64,000 nt of DNA from assembly GCF_002222055.1 (NCBI RefSeq), contig NZ_MUGS01000028.1, positions 1-64,000 of the forward strand, read 5' to 3'. Below, piece after piece: positions 7,410-15,417 of this stretch (its first letter is position 1; each line of letters opens with the position of its first letter). The DNA comes from Flavobacterium araucananum. GTDB lineage: Bacteria; Bacteroidota; Bacteroidia; Flavobacteriales; Flavobacteriaceae. A program made the translations under genes and the position numbers. The notes under the pieces are model-generated. The model searched no databases. It was given only the letters and a program-made list of their open reading frames with translations, and was not told the DNA's origin.

Positions 7410-9104
7410 TTATTTAATGACTTTTCGGGTTTCATCTTTAGATTTAATAATGTAAATGCCGCTTTTTAATGAATCTAGTGATTTGTTTTCTTCTTCTTTA
7501 GTTTTAACTTCTTTGGTTAGGACTTTTTGCCCATCAAAATTATAAATATTTATCGAATAAGATTCCTGGGATTCTAATTTGTCTTGTGCAGTTTTTGCAA
7601 AAGGATTATAGAATGTTACAGGTATAGCTGTTATATTGTTATTTTCGTTTAATTCTGTATTTGTTTTAGCATCGTCAACAACCATAAGGATGTTCCAATT
7701 TCCATTTAATGTAGAGCCAATATTACCAAAATTTGTAGAAAAGATAGTAACCCCTTGTAGTACAAATAATTCTTCAGGCTTAATGGCATTTATGGATACT
7801 GGATTTCCGTTATATTTTATATCTGAAGTATCCAACGTAGCATCAGATGATACATAAAATCTAAGATTTGTTGTAGATGACATAGCAGTTCCTATGTTTT
7901 TAATAGATACTATAGGAAATCTTAACGAACCAGACTGATTGTTTATTCTGTGTCTTTTTTTGTTTTCGCTTAATGTGGGATTACAATCAAAACAGTCATC
8001 GCTATATGCAAGTGTATTATTTGGGTCGATAATTAAATCTGGCTTTCCTATTGGGGCAGGAGTAGGTGTTGGAGTTGGTATTGGTGTAGTTGGAGGTGTT
8101 CCGTCTTTAATAGTTATTCTGGATACTGATGAGACTATGTTATTATATGTATTAATATCTTCCCTGTTTGTTATCTTTAAAGTTAAATAATATTTACCAA
8201 TACTTGCATTATAAGGAATACTGAAACTTAAGGCACTGATAACACCGCTGTTTACGTATTCTCGTTCTAATCCACTACTAGCAAGCTTAATATCGTTAGC
8301 AGTTATAAAGTTTCTTGATGTGGTTAAATATAATGTAAGTAAGGTATTGGTGTTTTCAATATTGGTACCTATATTTCTTATATAATAATAAGCACGTTTT
8401 CCTATGCCAGATCCTCGATAATAATTGTCATTGATAGTTTCAGGATCAACTGACACAGCTTGCAAGTCTGGTTTTTGGCAGTTGAATGCAACAAGAGAAA
8501 AAAGAGAATTATTATCAGTAGAGTCTACTTCATAATCAGCATCTCCACTTTCTACATCTGCTCCGTCAATTAAATAATAATTAGCACCTTTTCCAAAATC
8601 CATATAACAAACATCACCTGAAGATAATGATTTTGCTATTTTAATGTTTACTGTTTCTCTGGTACTATTGACGGTTAAGCTTGAACAAAAGTTATTTTGA
8701 GCTTCTTGTAATGTTGATCCTAATAAAATGGGTCTTATAAACTTTCTAGATAATGAATTACATAAGTCTGTAATTGGAGCACCAAAATTTGGAGGAGTAT
8801 CAACTACATCTCCCATGTCAACTCCTGAGTCGTGAGCGTATGTTACCTTGTAATATCTTGTGCCAAAGTTTCCATAAGTTAAACCTAAATCTGCTTTGTA
8901 AATTTTGCCAACTTCTAATTTGAAATTTTGTTTTAAGTTTACTTCCCTTACTCCTACAGGAGAATAGTGCTGAATACATTCAATTGCAATAGCCGATTCT
9001 ATTGTGGAACCTAAATCTTGTAATTCGTGATACCTGTAATTTGAACTTTGCGACCAGCCAATAATGGTCAAAAAACTAAATACTAGTAAAGTAATTTTTT
9101 TCAT
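7410..9104 (-). CDS. T9SS type A sorting-domain protein with CARDB-like repeats
   Basis: A 564-residue secreted protein. Residues 1-18 are a signal peptide (MKKITLLVFSFLTIIGWSQ). An N-terminal region to about 200 is unrecognised and holds four Cys residues. Two CARDB-like Ig modules follow, each starting with a 'KPDL' strand (near 211 and 355), with NIGT turns and a VDDA/NENN calcium-type loop. They are joined by a Pro/Thr linker (TPIPTPTPTPAP). The last 75 residues are a type A T9SS C-terminal domain (INIYNFDGQKVLTKEV, then SGIYIIKSKDETRKVIK). It should be exported by Sec and then by the T9SS to the cell surface or medium. The cargo function is unknown. It is a single gene with notably AT-rich flanks. 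Confidence 0.8.
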   Translation of the reverse strand: MKKITLLVFSFLTIIGWSQSSNYRYHELQDLGSTIESAIAIECIQHYSPVGVREVNLKQNFKLEVGKIYKADLGLTYGNFGTRYYKVTYAHDSGVDMGDVVDTPPNFGAPITDLCNSLSRKFIRPILLGSTLQEAQNNFCSSLTVNSTRETVNIKIAKSLSSGDVCYMDFGKGANYYLIDGADVESGDADYEVDSTDNNSLFSLVAFNCQKPDLQAVSVDPETINDNYYRGSGIGKRAYYYIRNIGTNIENTNTLLTLYLTTSRNFITANDIKLASSGLEREYVNSGVISALSFSIPYNASIGKYYLTLKITNREDINTYNNIVSSVSRITIKDGTPPTTPIPTPTPTPAPIGKPDLIIDPNNTLAYSDDCFDCNPTLSENKKRHRINNQSGSLRFPIVSIKNIGTAMSSTTNLRFYVSSDATLDTSDIKYNGNPVSINAIKPEELFVLQGVTIFSTNFGNIGSTLNGNWNILMVVDDAKTNTELNENNNITAIPVTFYNPFAKTAQDKLESQESYSINIYNFDGQKVLTKEVKTKEEENKSLDSLKSGIYIIKSKDETRKVIK

Positions 9105-9190
9105 AATTTTATATTTAAAATTTTACTTTAAAAGTAAATATTAAATATAAATGTAGTATTTTCCGCATATTAACGATGGGTTATTAAATT

Positions 9191-9269
9191 GCGTGTACTC
9201 TTGCGAATTGGAATTATAAAAATGTATCAATACCTCGAAAGCGTTTTTTATATATAAATCCTGGATAAG
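9191..9269 (-). pseudogene. Decayed 3' fragment of a LuxE-like acyl-protein synthetase gene
   Basis: On the minus strand this piece reads IQDLYIKNAFEVLIHFYNSN, close to the true gene's QDLGKKNPNNSFEVLGRFDNSD near its C-terminus. At DNA level the two share the exact 14-mer CAATACCTCGAAAG (9228-9241 here, 9487-9500 in the gene), AAATCCTG and neighbouring blocks. The rest of the gene is absent and the frame is not open upstream. It lies about 170 bases beyond the stop of the intact gene in the same orientation, so a partial tandem duplication that has decayed is the simplest reading. Confidence 0.7.
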
Positions 9270-9283
9270 AATATTATAATTTG

Positions 9284-9326
9284 GTTAATAACTTCTTAGA
9301 GCTAAGAAGGGAAGAGAGTTATTAAC
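9284..9326. repeat. Nested inverted repeat
   Basis: Outer arms GTTAATAACT (9284-9293) and AGTTATTAAC (9317-9326) are perfect complements. Inside them an inner hairpin has TCTTAG and CTAAGA arms around AG. It has no poly-T tail on either strand, so it is not an obvious terminator. Confidence 0.5.
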
Positions 9327-9435
9327 TAAAGACGGATTAGATACTATACATAAATTGGAGAGAAATTAATGATCTTAATTATTGTTTGATTATTTCTTCG
9401 ATTAACTGATTAAATAAATTAACGATTAAACTTTT

Positions 9436-10416
9436 TTAAAGCACCATTAAATTACAACCACGAATATCAGAATTATCAAAACGTCCCAATACCTCGAAAG
9501 AGTTGTTGGGATTTTTTTTGCCTAAATCCTGCGTAGCGATAAAAGAGCAGGAATTGATGTTGGCTAAATCGACCACATTGATTCCGCCTGTTTTTCCATC
9601 TTTTACATACGTCAGTGCATCTTCGGGATCACGAACTAAAATGTGCATCCAGGACGGACATTCAAAAACACCCTCGCCTAAAGAATAGGCTTGTCCTAAA
9701 AGTTCGGTCATGCCATATTCTGAGTGAATTGCCGTAACTCCAAAACCGTTGCAAAGTTGCTCGTGTAATTCTTCGCGAATCATTTCTTTGCGTCTGCCTT
9801 TCATTCCGCCAGTTTCCATAATAATGGTGTTTTGCAGTTTAAACTGATGTTTTTCGATCAAATCTAATAAGGCATAAGTAACACCAATTAATATAACATT
9901 TTGCCCGGATTCGTCCAGAGCGGTTAACTTTTTGATTAAGTCGTCATAATTGTGTAAATAAAACCCGCTTTCAGGCTGATTGGATAGTTTTATGAGATCT
10001 TCGACCATATAAATTAACGAAGAGCCATCGCGTTCCAGATAGGACGGTAAAAGGGCTAAAACAACATAATCTTCGATGTTACCATAAAATTGCGAAAACC
10101 CATTGCGGTAACTTTCCTCATATAGGGAAACATTGGTCACTAAATGTCGGCTGGTAATCATTCCTGTGGTTCCGCTACTGGTAAAAGTTACCTGAGCAGG
10201 ATCATTATTGGAAACAACAGCATGACTTTTGAAAAATTGGATGGGTAAAAACGGAATTTGTTCCAGTGATTTTACCTGTTGTGGATTGACTTTCAAAAAA
10301 TCGCAGAAATCACGGTATACGATATTATTCTCGTGCTGATAGCGAAAAACTTTTAAAGCTATTTTTTCAAATTGTTTGTGACTCGAAATCGTAAATATAT
10401 CGTTGGCTGTGATCAA
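9436..10416 (-). CDS. LuxE-like acyl-protein synthetase / acyltransferase
   Basis: A 326-residue member of the LuxE (acyl-protein synthetase) branch of the adenylate-forming superfamily. Visible are the phosphate-binding TSSGTTGMITSRH near residue 88, an ETGGMKGRR segment near 200 and the AMP-site YGMTELLGQAYS near 235. The C-terminal lid domain of full acyl-CoA ligases is missing, as is normal for LuxE. It probably activates an acyl or aryl acid; no lux or polyketide genes are nearby to suggest a substrate. The only sensible start is TTG, 13 bases after a perfect promoter core; no in-frame ATG lies near. A decayed copy of its 3' end lies downstream. Confidence 0.8.
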   Translation of the reverse strand: MITANDIFTISSHKQFEKIALKVFRYQHENNIVYRDFCDFLKVNPQQVKSLEQIPFLPIQFFKSHAVVSNNDPAQVTFTSSGTTGMITSRHLVTNVSLYEESYRNGFSQFYGNIEDYVVLALLPSYLERDGSSLIYMVEDLIKLSNQPESGFYLHNYDDLIKKLTALDESGQNVILIGVTYALLDLIEKHQFKLQNTIIMETGGMKGRRKEMIREELHEQLCNGFGVTAIHSEYGMTELLGQAYSLGEGVFECPSWMHILVRDPEDALTYVKDGKTGGINVVDLANINSCSFIATQDLGKKNPNNSFEVLGRFDNSDIRGCNLMVL

Positions 10417-10429
10417 AACTTTTTTTGTG

Positions 10430-10437
10430 CAAAGATA
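10430..10437 (-). promoter_or_regulatory. -7 promoter core for the LuxE-like gene
   Basis: Minus strand reads TATCTTTG, a perfect -7 match, 13 bases before the TTG start. The -33 side is occupied by a palindromic repeat. Confidence 0.6.
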
Positions 10438-10440
10438 TTC

Positions 10441-10525
10441 TTTTTAGTTTTTAGTCGCAGTGTTCAGTCGTAGTTTTTGACACACGGTGAAACTGAAAAC
10501 TGTGACTGAGACTAAAAACTAAAAA
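10441..10525. repeat. 'CAGTTTTCAGTC'-type palindromic repeat
   Basis: Perfect 16-base terminal inverted repeats (10441-10456 and 10510-10525) enclose alternating CAGT/ACTG words such as TCGCAGTGTTCAGTCG. Related words recur on both sides of the terminator at 32.4-32.6 kb. Confidence 0.65.
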
Positions 10526-10547
10526 AGCTCCCGAAAAGGAGCTTTTT
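10522..10547 (-). terminator. Terminator after the sorting-domain-only gene
   Basis: A 10-bp perfect stem (AAAAAGCTCC with GGAGCTTTTT, 6-base loop). It lies 6 bases beyond the stop of the gene to its right and ends in a T-run on the minus strand. Confidence 0.8.
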
Positions 10548-10552
10548 ATAAT

Positions 10553-10891
10553 TTATCGAATAATGAGCTTTCTGGTTGCAGAAGCATTTTCTTCGCTTAT
10601 TTTTATGATATAAACGCCGGGAACTAAATCTGAAACGTTTAATTCTCTTGAGCTTAAATGTGTTTGAAGTACTTTTTTACCCAAAACATCAAAAATTATA
10701 ATTTCTTTTTCTAAGTCGTTTTTGGAAGAGATGTTTACTTTTCCGCTTGTGACAGGATTAGGGTACAAGCTTAGTCCCTCAATGCTGGTTGCATCTTGAG
10801 GTTTTGGTAATTGCTTGCTCTCTTGTGCCGAAACACTTAGAGTAAAGAAAAAAGCCAATAAGAATGTAATATAAAAGTAGTTTTTTGCCAT
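10553..10891 (-). CDS. Protein consisting almost only of a T9SS type A sorting domain
   Basis: A 112-residue protein from the ATG giving MAKNYFYITFLLAFFFTLSV, a clean Sec signal peptide ending near residue 22. The mature part is about 20 linker residues plus a complete T9SS C-terminal domain: LSLYPNPVTSGKVNISS, then EIIIFDVLGKKVLQT and VPGVYIIKISEENASATRKL. There is no cargo domain. If processed like other substrates, cleavage of the sorting domain would leave only a short peptide. A frame extending 10 codons further upstream lacks a better start context and breaks up the signal peptide. It has its own terminator. Role unknown. Confidence 0.8.
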   Translation of the reverse strand: MAKNYFYITFLLAFFFTLSVSAQESKQLPKPQDATSIEGLSLYPNPVTSGKVNISSKNDLEKEIIIFDVLGKKVLQTHLSSRELNVSDLVPGVYIIKISEENASATRKLIIR

Positions 10892-10947
10892 CGCATTGTT
10901 TTGATTACTGTAAATATACAAAAAAAATTACAAAAACTACGCCAAAA

Positions 10948-10977
10948 AAAAACATCCTAATAATTTAGGATGTTTTT
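10948..10977 (-). terminator. Terminator after the beta-helix lipoprotein gene
   Basis: Perfect 13-bp stem (AAAAACATCCTAA with its complement, loop TAAT), 21 bases past the stop, with a T-run on the minus strand. Confidence 0.8.
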
Positions 10978-10998
10978 AACATTTTAGGGTTGAAGTGA

Positions 10999-12195
10999 TT
11001 AGAATCCAACTGACCAAGTAGCAGCCCATGTTGGAGCAGCGACACCATTTCCTGCTCCTGTAGCAGTAGCAGATTCAGTTAATATAGCAGATACATCAGC
11101 ACTTACTCCACTTGTAGCCGGAGCAACAGCAGTTTTCTTTCCTTTAGTTTTTGCAGGTACATCAGTAACAAATAATACATTTGAAACTTTTAAAGCAGTT
11201 CCAACGAAAGCAATAGTTTCGTCGTTTTCAACATCGATACCAGTTGCCCAAGAGCTTAAAACTACGTTTGTAATAATTCCTTTAGTTCCTCTTCTTAATT
11301 TGATAGCTTGGTTTTCTGCGAAGTTAGCAACAGCTGCAGTACTTCCAGGTCCAACAAGGCTTAAATTTGTAATAGTAGGGTTAGCTATTGGAGTAAAAGC
11401 ATATCCAAATTCAAAGTTATCAGCTTCGATTCCTCTGTTTCCTTTTCCAAAATCTAATTTTCCATACCAGTTAGTATTTGTACCGTTCCATCCTTCTGTC
11501 CAATCAAATTGATCGTCTTCGTTACCGATAGAGATTAAGTTTGAAGTGTTTACAGAGCCTCCAAAAAATTCAAATCCGTCATCAGCACCGTGGTAAGCTT
11601 CTACATACTCAACAGTTGTTCCTGAACCAACTCCAAAGAATGAAAGTCCGTTAAATTCTTTTTCAGAGTTGAAAGCAGCTCCAGCATATTCAATTCTTAA
11701 ATATCTAATAGAACCTGAGTTATCAGCAGAGTTAGTTCCTCCATAAGTTAATTCAGCAACTTCAGATGTCGCAGTACTAGCACCACCGCTTACACGGTTG
11801 ATTGGAGCTTTACCACAAATTACTAAACCACCCCATTTACCAGCTTCTTTAACTGTAGCGGTCATGATAACTGGTTTTGCAGCAGTACCGTTTACGTTGA
11901 TTTTTCCTCCTTGTGCAATTGCGATATAAGATGCAGTTCCGCCTGTACCTTCAATAGTAGTTCCAGCAGGAATTGTTAAAGTTGCTCCGCTTTCTACTTT
12001 TATTGCACCAGTCAATTTATACGTTTTAGATGCATCAAGTACTACTTCACCATCCGTGATTGTTCCTTTAAAATTAGCAGCATCAACTACAAAACTTGAA
12101 GTTGGAGCTTTGTTTTCATCATCGCTAGAACAGCTTGTAAACAAACTTCCTGATAAAGCAATAACTGTAACGAAGTTTAAAATTGATTTTTTCAT
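10999..12195 (-). CDS. Surface lipoprotein with right-handed beta-helix character, paired with the TonB receptor
   Basis: A 398-residue lipoprotein. The lipobox SLFTSC places the lipidated Cys at residue 22, followed by SSDDE, an acidic tail of the type that directs Bacteroidota lipoproteins to the cell surface. The body has many short beta-strand repeats (SGATLTIPAGTTIEGTGGT, GGKINVNGTAAKPVIMT, NSGSIRYLRIEYAGAAF, TVEYVEAYHGADDGFEFFGG), as in parallel beta-helix proteins. Asp-rich loops such as GNEDDQFDWTEGW could bind metal or ligand. It is separated from the receptor gene by 214 bases with a terminator and its own promoter. That promoter carries the same spaced hexamers as the receptor and porin promoters. 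Inferred role: surface capture of a phosphorus-containing ligand; not demonstrated. Confidence 0.7.
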   Translation of the reverse strand: MKKSILNFVTVIALSGSLFTSCSSDDENKAPTSSFVVDAANFKGTITDGEVVLDASKTYKLTGAIKVESGATLTIPAGTTIEGTGGTASYIAIAQGGKINVNGTAAKPVIMTATVKEAGKWGGLVICGKAPINRVSGGASTATSEVAELTYGGTNSADNSGSIRYLRIEYAGAAFNSEKEFNGLSFFGVGSGTTVEYVEAYHGADDGFEFFGGSVNTSNLISIGNEDDQFDWTEGWNGTNTNWYGKLDFGKGNRGIEADNFEFGYAFTPIANPTITNLSLVGPGSTAAVANFAENQAIKLRRGTKGIITNVVLSSWATGIDVENDETIAFVGTALKVSNVLFVTDVPAKTKGKKTAVAPATSGVSADVSAILTESATATGAGNGVAAPTWAATWSVGF

Positions 12196-12235
12196 AATCG
12201 TTTTAATAATTTTTTGTGTGTTTAATTTCTTGTTG

Positions 12236-12324
12236 CAAAGATGGATTAGAAATCTTTTTTTGATGTTAAGTAACCGTGATTGTTACTTTAACAAATAGCA
12301 GCACTTGTGTTAATTCAATGTTAA
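12236..12324 (-). promoter_or_regulatory. Promoter with Pho-box-like hexamers (lipoprotein gene)
   Basis: On the minus strand TTAACA occurs at 12319-12324, 12308-12313 and 12264-12269, and TTAAAG at 12286-12291. The starts are spaced 11, 22 and 22 bases apart, all on one 11-base phase. The -7 core CATCTTTG lies at 12236-12243. The hexamer nearest the core is 23 bases (12 + 11) from its CTTTG. An imperfect inverted repeat (TGTTAAGTAAC at 12264-12274 with GTTACTTTAACA at 12282-12293) overlaps the array. Confidence 0.6.
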
Positions 12325-12358
12325 TTCCTTAACATGTGATTTAAAATCTATAGAATAA

Positions 12359-12387
12359 AAAAAGACAGCTTTAAAAGCTGTCTTTTT
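12359..12387 (-). terminator. Terminator after the TonB receptor gene
   Basis: A stem of AAAGACAGCTTT with its complement, extended by A:T pairs, ending in a T-run on the minus strand 23 bases after the receptor stop. Confidence 0.8.
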
Positions 12388-12409
12388 AATTAATCTAAAA
12401 TATTTTTAT

Positions 12410-15184
12410 TTAGAACTCATAGCTAAATTGTAAGCTTAAGTTTAAACCTTTTTTGTAACTCAAAACATTTACATCTCCAGATTGATTTTCCTGTACTCTG
12501 TTTACGGTTGGATTTAGAATATTTTTAACAACTAAACCAAGTCCGTAATTCTTGCTTAGTTTAGATTTTGCAATAAAATCTAACGAACCAACAGCTTTAT
12601 CAACTAAATCACCCTTTTCAAGAGTTCCAATTGCATTTACACGATCAGAGAAATAATTGTAAGCTAAAGTTGTAGTCAGGTTACTATTTTTGTCGTTCCA
12701 TTCGTTGTAAAAAGAGATGTCAGCATTTAGTAATAAAGGAGAAGCTCCTGTAAATTTACCAGTTTTATTAGTAAAAGTAGTTGGGCGTGTTCCGTTAGTT
12801 TCTTCAAGAACTTTTTCGTCGTTTAATTCTTGTTTACTGTATAGGTAAGATGCATTAAGTCCTCCTGTTAATTTTTTTGTGTTTTCACTGTCAAAATTAA
12901 AAAGTACTTTTTTGTACTCTAATTCAGCTCCTGCTACATAGCCGTAATCTCCTGAGTTTACATAAGAGATGTCATTTGTAGAAGAGTTAATGATAACCTC
13001 ATTAATTGGATTCAAAATATATTTTCCAAATGCTGTTACAGAAAGAACTTCATCACTTTGTGGAAACATTTCCCATTTTATATCCAAGTTGTAATCATCT
13101 GAAGCATATAAAAATGGGTTACCAACTTTAGCTTGCAAAAATTCCTCATAGATAAAAGGAGATCTTTCCTTGAACTGAGGTAACGTGTAAGTTTTACTGA
13201 ATCCTAAACGTAAATTTTGTTTGTCATTAAGTTCGTATTTTAAAACTAAACTAGGTAAAAAAGCTGTTTTCTCCAGTTTATCATTTCCTCCATCAGGATC
13301 TAATTGTGTGCTCCATTCAACATTTTGTGTAATAACTTCCGCTCTTAATCCTAAAACGGCTGTAAGTTTAGTGTTAAATTTGTATTCTGTATTTAAGAAT
13401 CCGGCATTGATAGTAAGATCTCCACCATAAGTTTGTGGATCAAGTGCGTTAGATACTTCTGGACCTCCACGGAAAGTTGAAATTGTGAAGAAGTTGTTCG
13501 CAAAGTTTTGTTGATTATAAAACAAATCCAGATTATTTGGATCAACAATATCGCCAGTATGAGAAACAGGAGATGTTACAGTTTTAAGATTGAATTGAGT
13601 TGCCTCAAAGTCTCTGTTTTTAAATCTTCCGTTATAACCTACAGTAAATTTTCCTTTGTAATCTCCTTCTTCGCTTTTGTTAAACTTATAATTTACAGAT
13701 AAGTTTGCAGCTAATTCATTTTCTTTTAGATCTTGAAAATAACGATTGTTATTTGGTGCAGATTGAGAGTTAATAACATAATTACCATCAATTTTATTTA
13801 AGGTATTGTATGTTCTGTCTGGAATACTTTGGTTTACAATGTTGTAAGACCCACCCCAATTTAAAGTACTTCTTTCGCTTAATTTATGTTCCCCTAATAA
13901 TTGATTTACCCATAAATCAGTTTTTTCATATTCATTTCTACGAATATAACCATTTCCGTCATTTGCTAAATCAACTATATATCCAGAAGATTCTTCTTTC
14001 TTTTGTGAAGATGTATTGATGTACAAAGAGTTAAAATTGATTTTGTTGTTGGTATCAATTTTGTATCCTGCGTTGAACATAGCGGTTGTATTAGTGTTAT
14101 AAGCAAGGTATTTATAATCTAAATCCTTACCAGCAACACCTGCAGCATTAACGCTTCCTTTTGCAGTTCCGTTAGTTCTTGAAGCATAGTCATTAGTAAA
14201 AGAAGCAGTCCCAAAGATGTTAATTTTTCCTTCACTTCCAACATTATATGAATCACCACCGGAAATTCCGAATGAGCCTGCAATAGGTGTTTTTTTCTCA
14301 AATTGTAATGTATTAAAACTATATGATGTTAAGGGATTGTTTGGAATTTCTGCTTTGCTAAATCCAAAAGCGTTAGGTCCTTTTTGCAATGTAAAATTAT
14401 TTTCTCCTACAGCGTTTGTATTAATTTTTGATTCTACATCAATTTTAAAAAATCCATTTCCTTTATAATCTTTAGAGACAATATCTACATTTCCTCCAGC
14501 AAAATCTCCAAAAAATTTACCATTATAAACTTTGTCGATAGAAACGTACTCAATAATATCCGTTGAAAAAATATCCAGATTGATATTTTTCTTTTCAGGA
14601 TCATTAGATGGTATTGGTAAACCATTCATTGTAGTAGAATTGTAACGGTCTCCTAAGCCTCTTACGAAAATATTACCAGTTCCTTCTTGTTTAGTAATAC
14701 CTGTAGTTTTTATAACAGCATTGGCAACATCACTAACTCCTTTTTTAGAAAGCTCTTGTGCTCCTATAGATTGTTTTATATCTACAGCATTTTTTTGATC
14801 TAATAATAATGCCGATTCCTTTTGCTTGTTTCCTGCAGATGATTTTACAACCACATCTTTAAGAGTGTAGCTACCAGATGAAAGTACTTGATTAACAGTA
14901 ATAGTTTCATTTGCCTTAACGGTTACAGGTCTTTCTACAGACTCATATCCAACGAAACTAAAAATAATGATGTAATCTCCCGGATTTACGTTCAACGAAT
15001 ATTTTCCGTCAATGTCAGTGTTCGCGCTAGTATTAGTTCCTTTTACTAATACATTCGCGAAAGGTAAAACTTCATTGTTGGTTTCTTTGTCGGTTAATAC
15101 ACCAGAAATCGTACCTTTGTTTTGCGCGACCGAAATCGTACAAATAAATAATGTAATAAATAGAAATTTTAAATTGAATTTCAT
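12410..15184 (-). CDS. TonB-dependent receptor, probably phosphate-starvation inducible
   Basis: A 924-residue outer-membrane receptor. Signal peptide 1-21; CarboxypepD_reg-like beta-sandwich about 24-110 (GTISGVLTDKETNNEVLPFA, DGKYSLNVNPGDYIIIFSFVGYE). The plug domain spans about 140-250 (SDVANAVIKTTGITKQEGTG, IFVRGLGDRYNSTTMNGLP). A C-terminal 22-strand barrel ends in the aromatic-terminated LSLQFSYEF. It is not followed by a SusD gene; its partner appears to be the beta-helix lipoprotein. It is divergent from the PhoB-like regulator, and its promoter has four hexamers at 11-base spacing. The ligand is unknown. Position beside a PhoB/PhoR-like pair and a phosphate-selective porin suggests import of a phosphorus compound. 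Confidence 0.85.
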   Translation of the reverse strand: MKFNLKFLFITLFICTISVAQNKGTISGVLTDKETNNEVLPFANVLVKGTNTSANTDIDGKYSLNVNPGDYIIIFSFVGYESVERPVTVKANETITVNQVLSSGSYTLKDVVVKSSAGNKQKESALLLDQKNAVDIKQSIGAQELSKKGVSDVANAVIKTTGITKQEGTGNIFVRGLGDRYNSTTMNGLPIPSNDPEKKNINLDIFSTDIIEYVSIDKVYNGKFFGDFAGGNVDIVSKDYKGNGFFKIDVESKINTNAVGENNFTLQKGPNAFGFSKAEIPNNPLTSYSFNTLQFEKKTPIAGSFGISGGDSYNVGSEGKINIFGTASFTNDYASRTNGTAKGSVNAAGVAGKDLDYKYLAYNTNTTAMFNAGYKIDTNNKINFNSLYINTSSQKKEESSGYIVDLANDGNGYIRRNEYEKTDLWVNQLLGEHKLSERSTLNWGGSYNIVNQSIPDRTYNTLNKIDGNYVINSQSAPNNNRYFQDLKENELAANLSVNYKFNKSEEGDYKGKFTVGYNGRFKNRDFEATQFNLKTVTSPVSHTGDIVDPNNLDLFYNQQNFANNFFTISTFRGGPEVSNALDPQTYGGDLTINAGFLNTEYKFNTKLTAVLGLRAEVITQNVEWSTQLDPDGGNDKLEKTAFLPSLVLKYELNDKQNLRLGFSKTYTLPQFKERSPFIYEEFLQAKVGNPFLYASDDYNLDIKWEMFPQSDEVLSVTAFGKYILNPINEVIINSSTNDISYVNSGDYGYVAGAELEYKKVLFNFDSENTKKLTGGLNASYLYSKQELNDEKVLEETNGTRPTTFTNKTGKFTGASPLLLNADISFYNEWNDKNSNLTTTLAYNYFSDRVNAIGTLEKGDLVDKAVGSLDFIAKSKLSKNYGLGLVVKNILNPTVNRVQENQSGDVNVLSYKKGLNLSLQFSYEF

Positions 15185-15213
15185 TTCAGTGTTGTGTTTA
15201 ATTTATTTTTGTG

Positions 15214-15269
15214 CAAAGAAAGAAACGCCGTGTAAAGTTCATGTTAGGCACTTGTTATGTTTTTGTGTC
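15214..15269 (-). promoter_or_regulatory. Promoter with Pho-box-like hexamers (TonB receptor gene)
   Basis: On the minus strand, read toward the gene, the hexamers are GACACA (15264-15269), ATAACA (15253-15258), CTAACA (15242-15247) and TTTACA (15231-15236), each exactly 11 bases apart. The core TTTCTTTG ends at 15214, with 12 bases between the last hexamer and CTTTG. The porin promoter has the same 12-base distance. Confidence 0.7.
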
Positions 15270-15302
15270 TTGTAGATTATCAAATTGTTACCAGATTAAA
15301 TT

Positions 15303-15327
15303 ACCGTTAACCACAATTTTTAACGGT
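15303..15327. promoter_or_regulatory. Inverted repeat in the receptor/regulator divergent region
   Basis: ACCGTTAA (15303-15310) and TTAACGGT (15320-15327) are perfect complements separated by 9 bases. A near-consensus core TATATTTA lies at 15339-15346, facing the regulator gene, so the repeat sits where a -33 region or operator would be. Confidence 0.45.
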
Positions 15328-15417
15328 TATTTTGTTAGTATATTTACGCTGTGAAATAAAAAACATCGAATGTATTATAAAGAAAATTTGATGTAAAAAT
15401 CTCAATTTTTGCTATTT

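Larger units (their letters stand above)
9105..9435. other. Gap holding a gene remnant and a nested hairpin
   Basis: This 331-base, very AT-rich gap carries no intact gene. The first 85 bases look like the promoter region of the T9SS gene, with a TACTTTTA near-match to the -7 core on the minus strand. A decayed copy of the end of the neighbouring acyl-protein synthetase gene and a nested inverted repeat follow, both listed separately. Confidence 0.6.
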
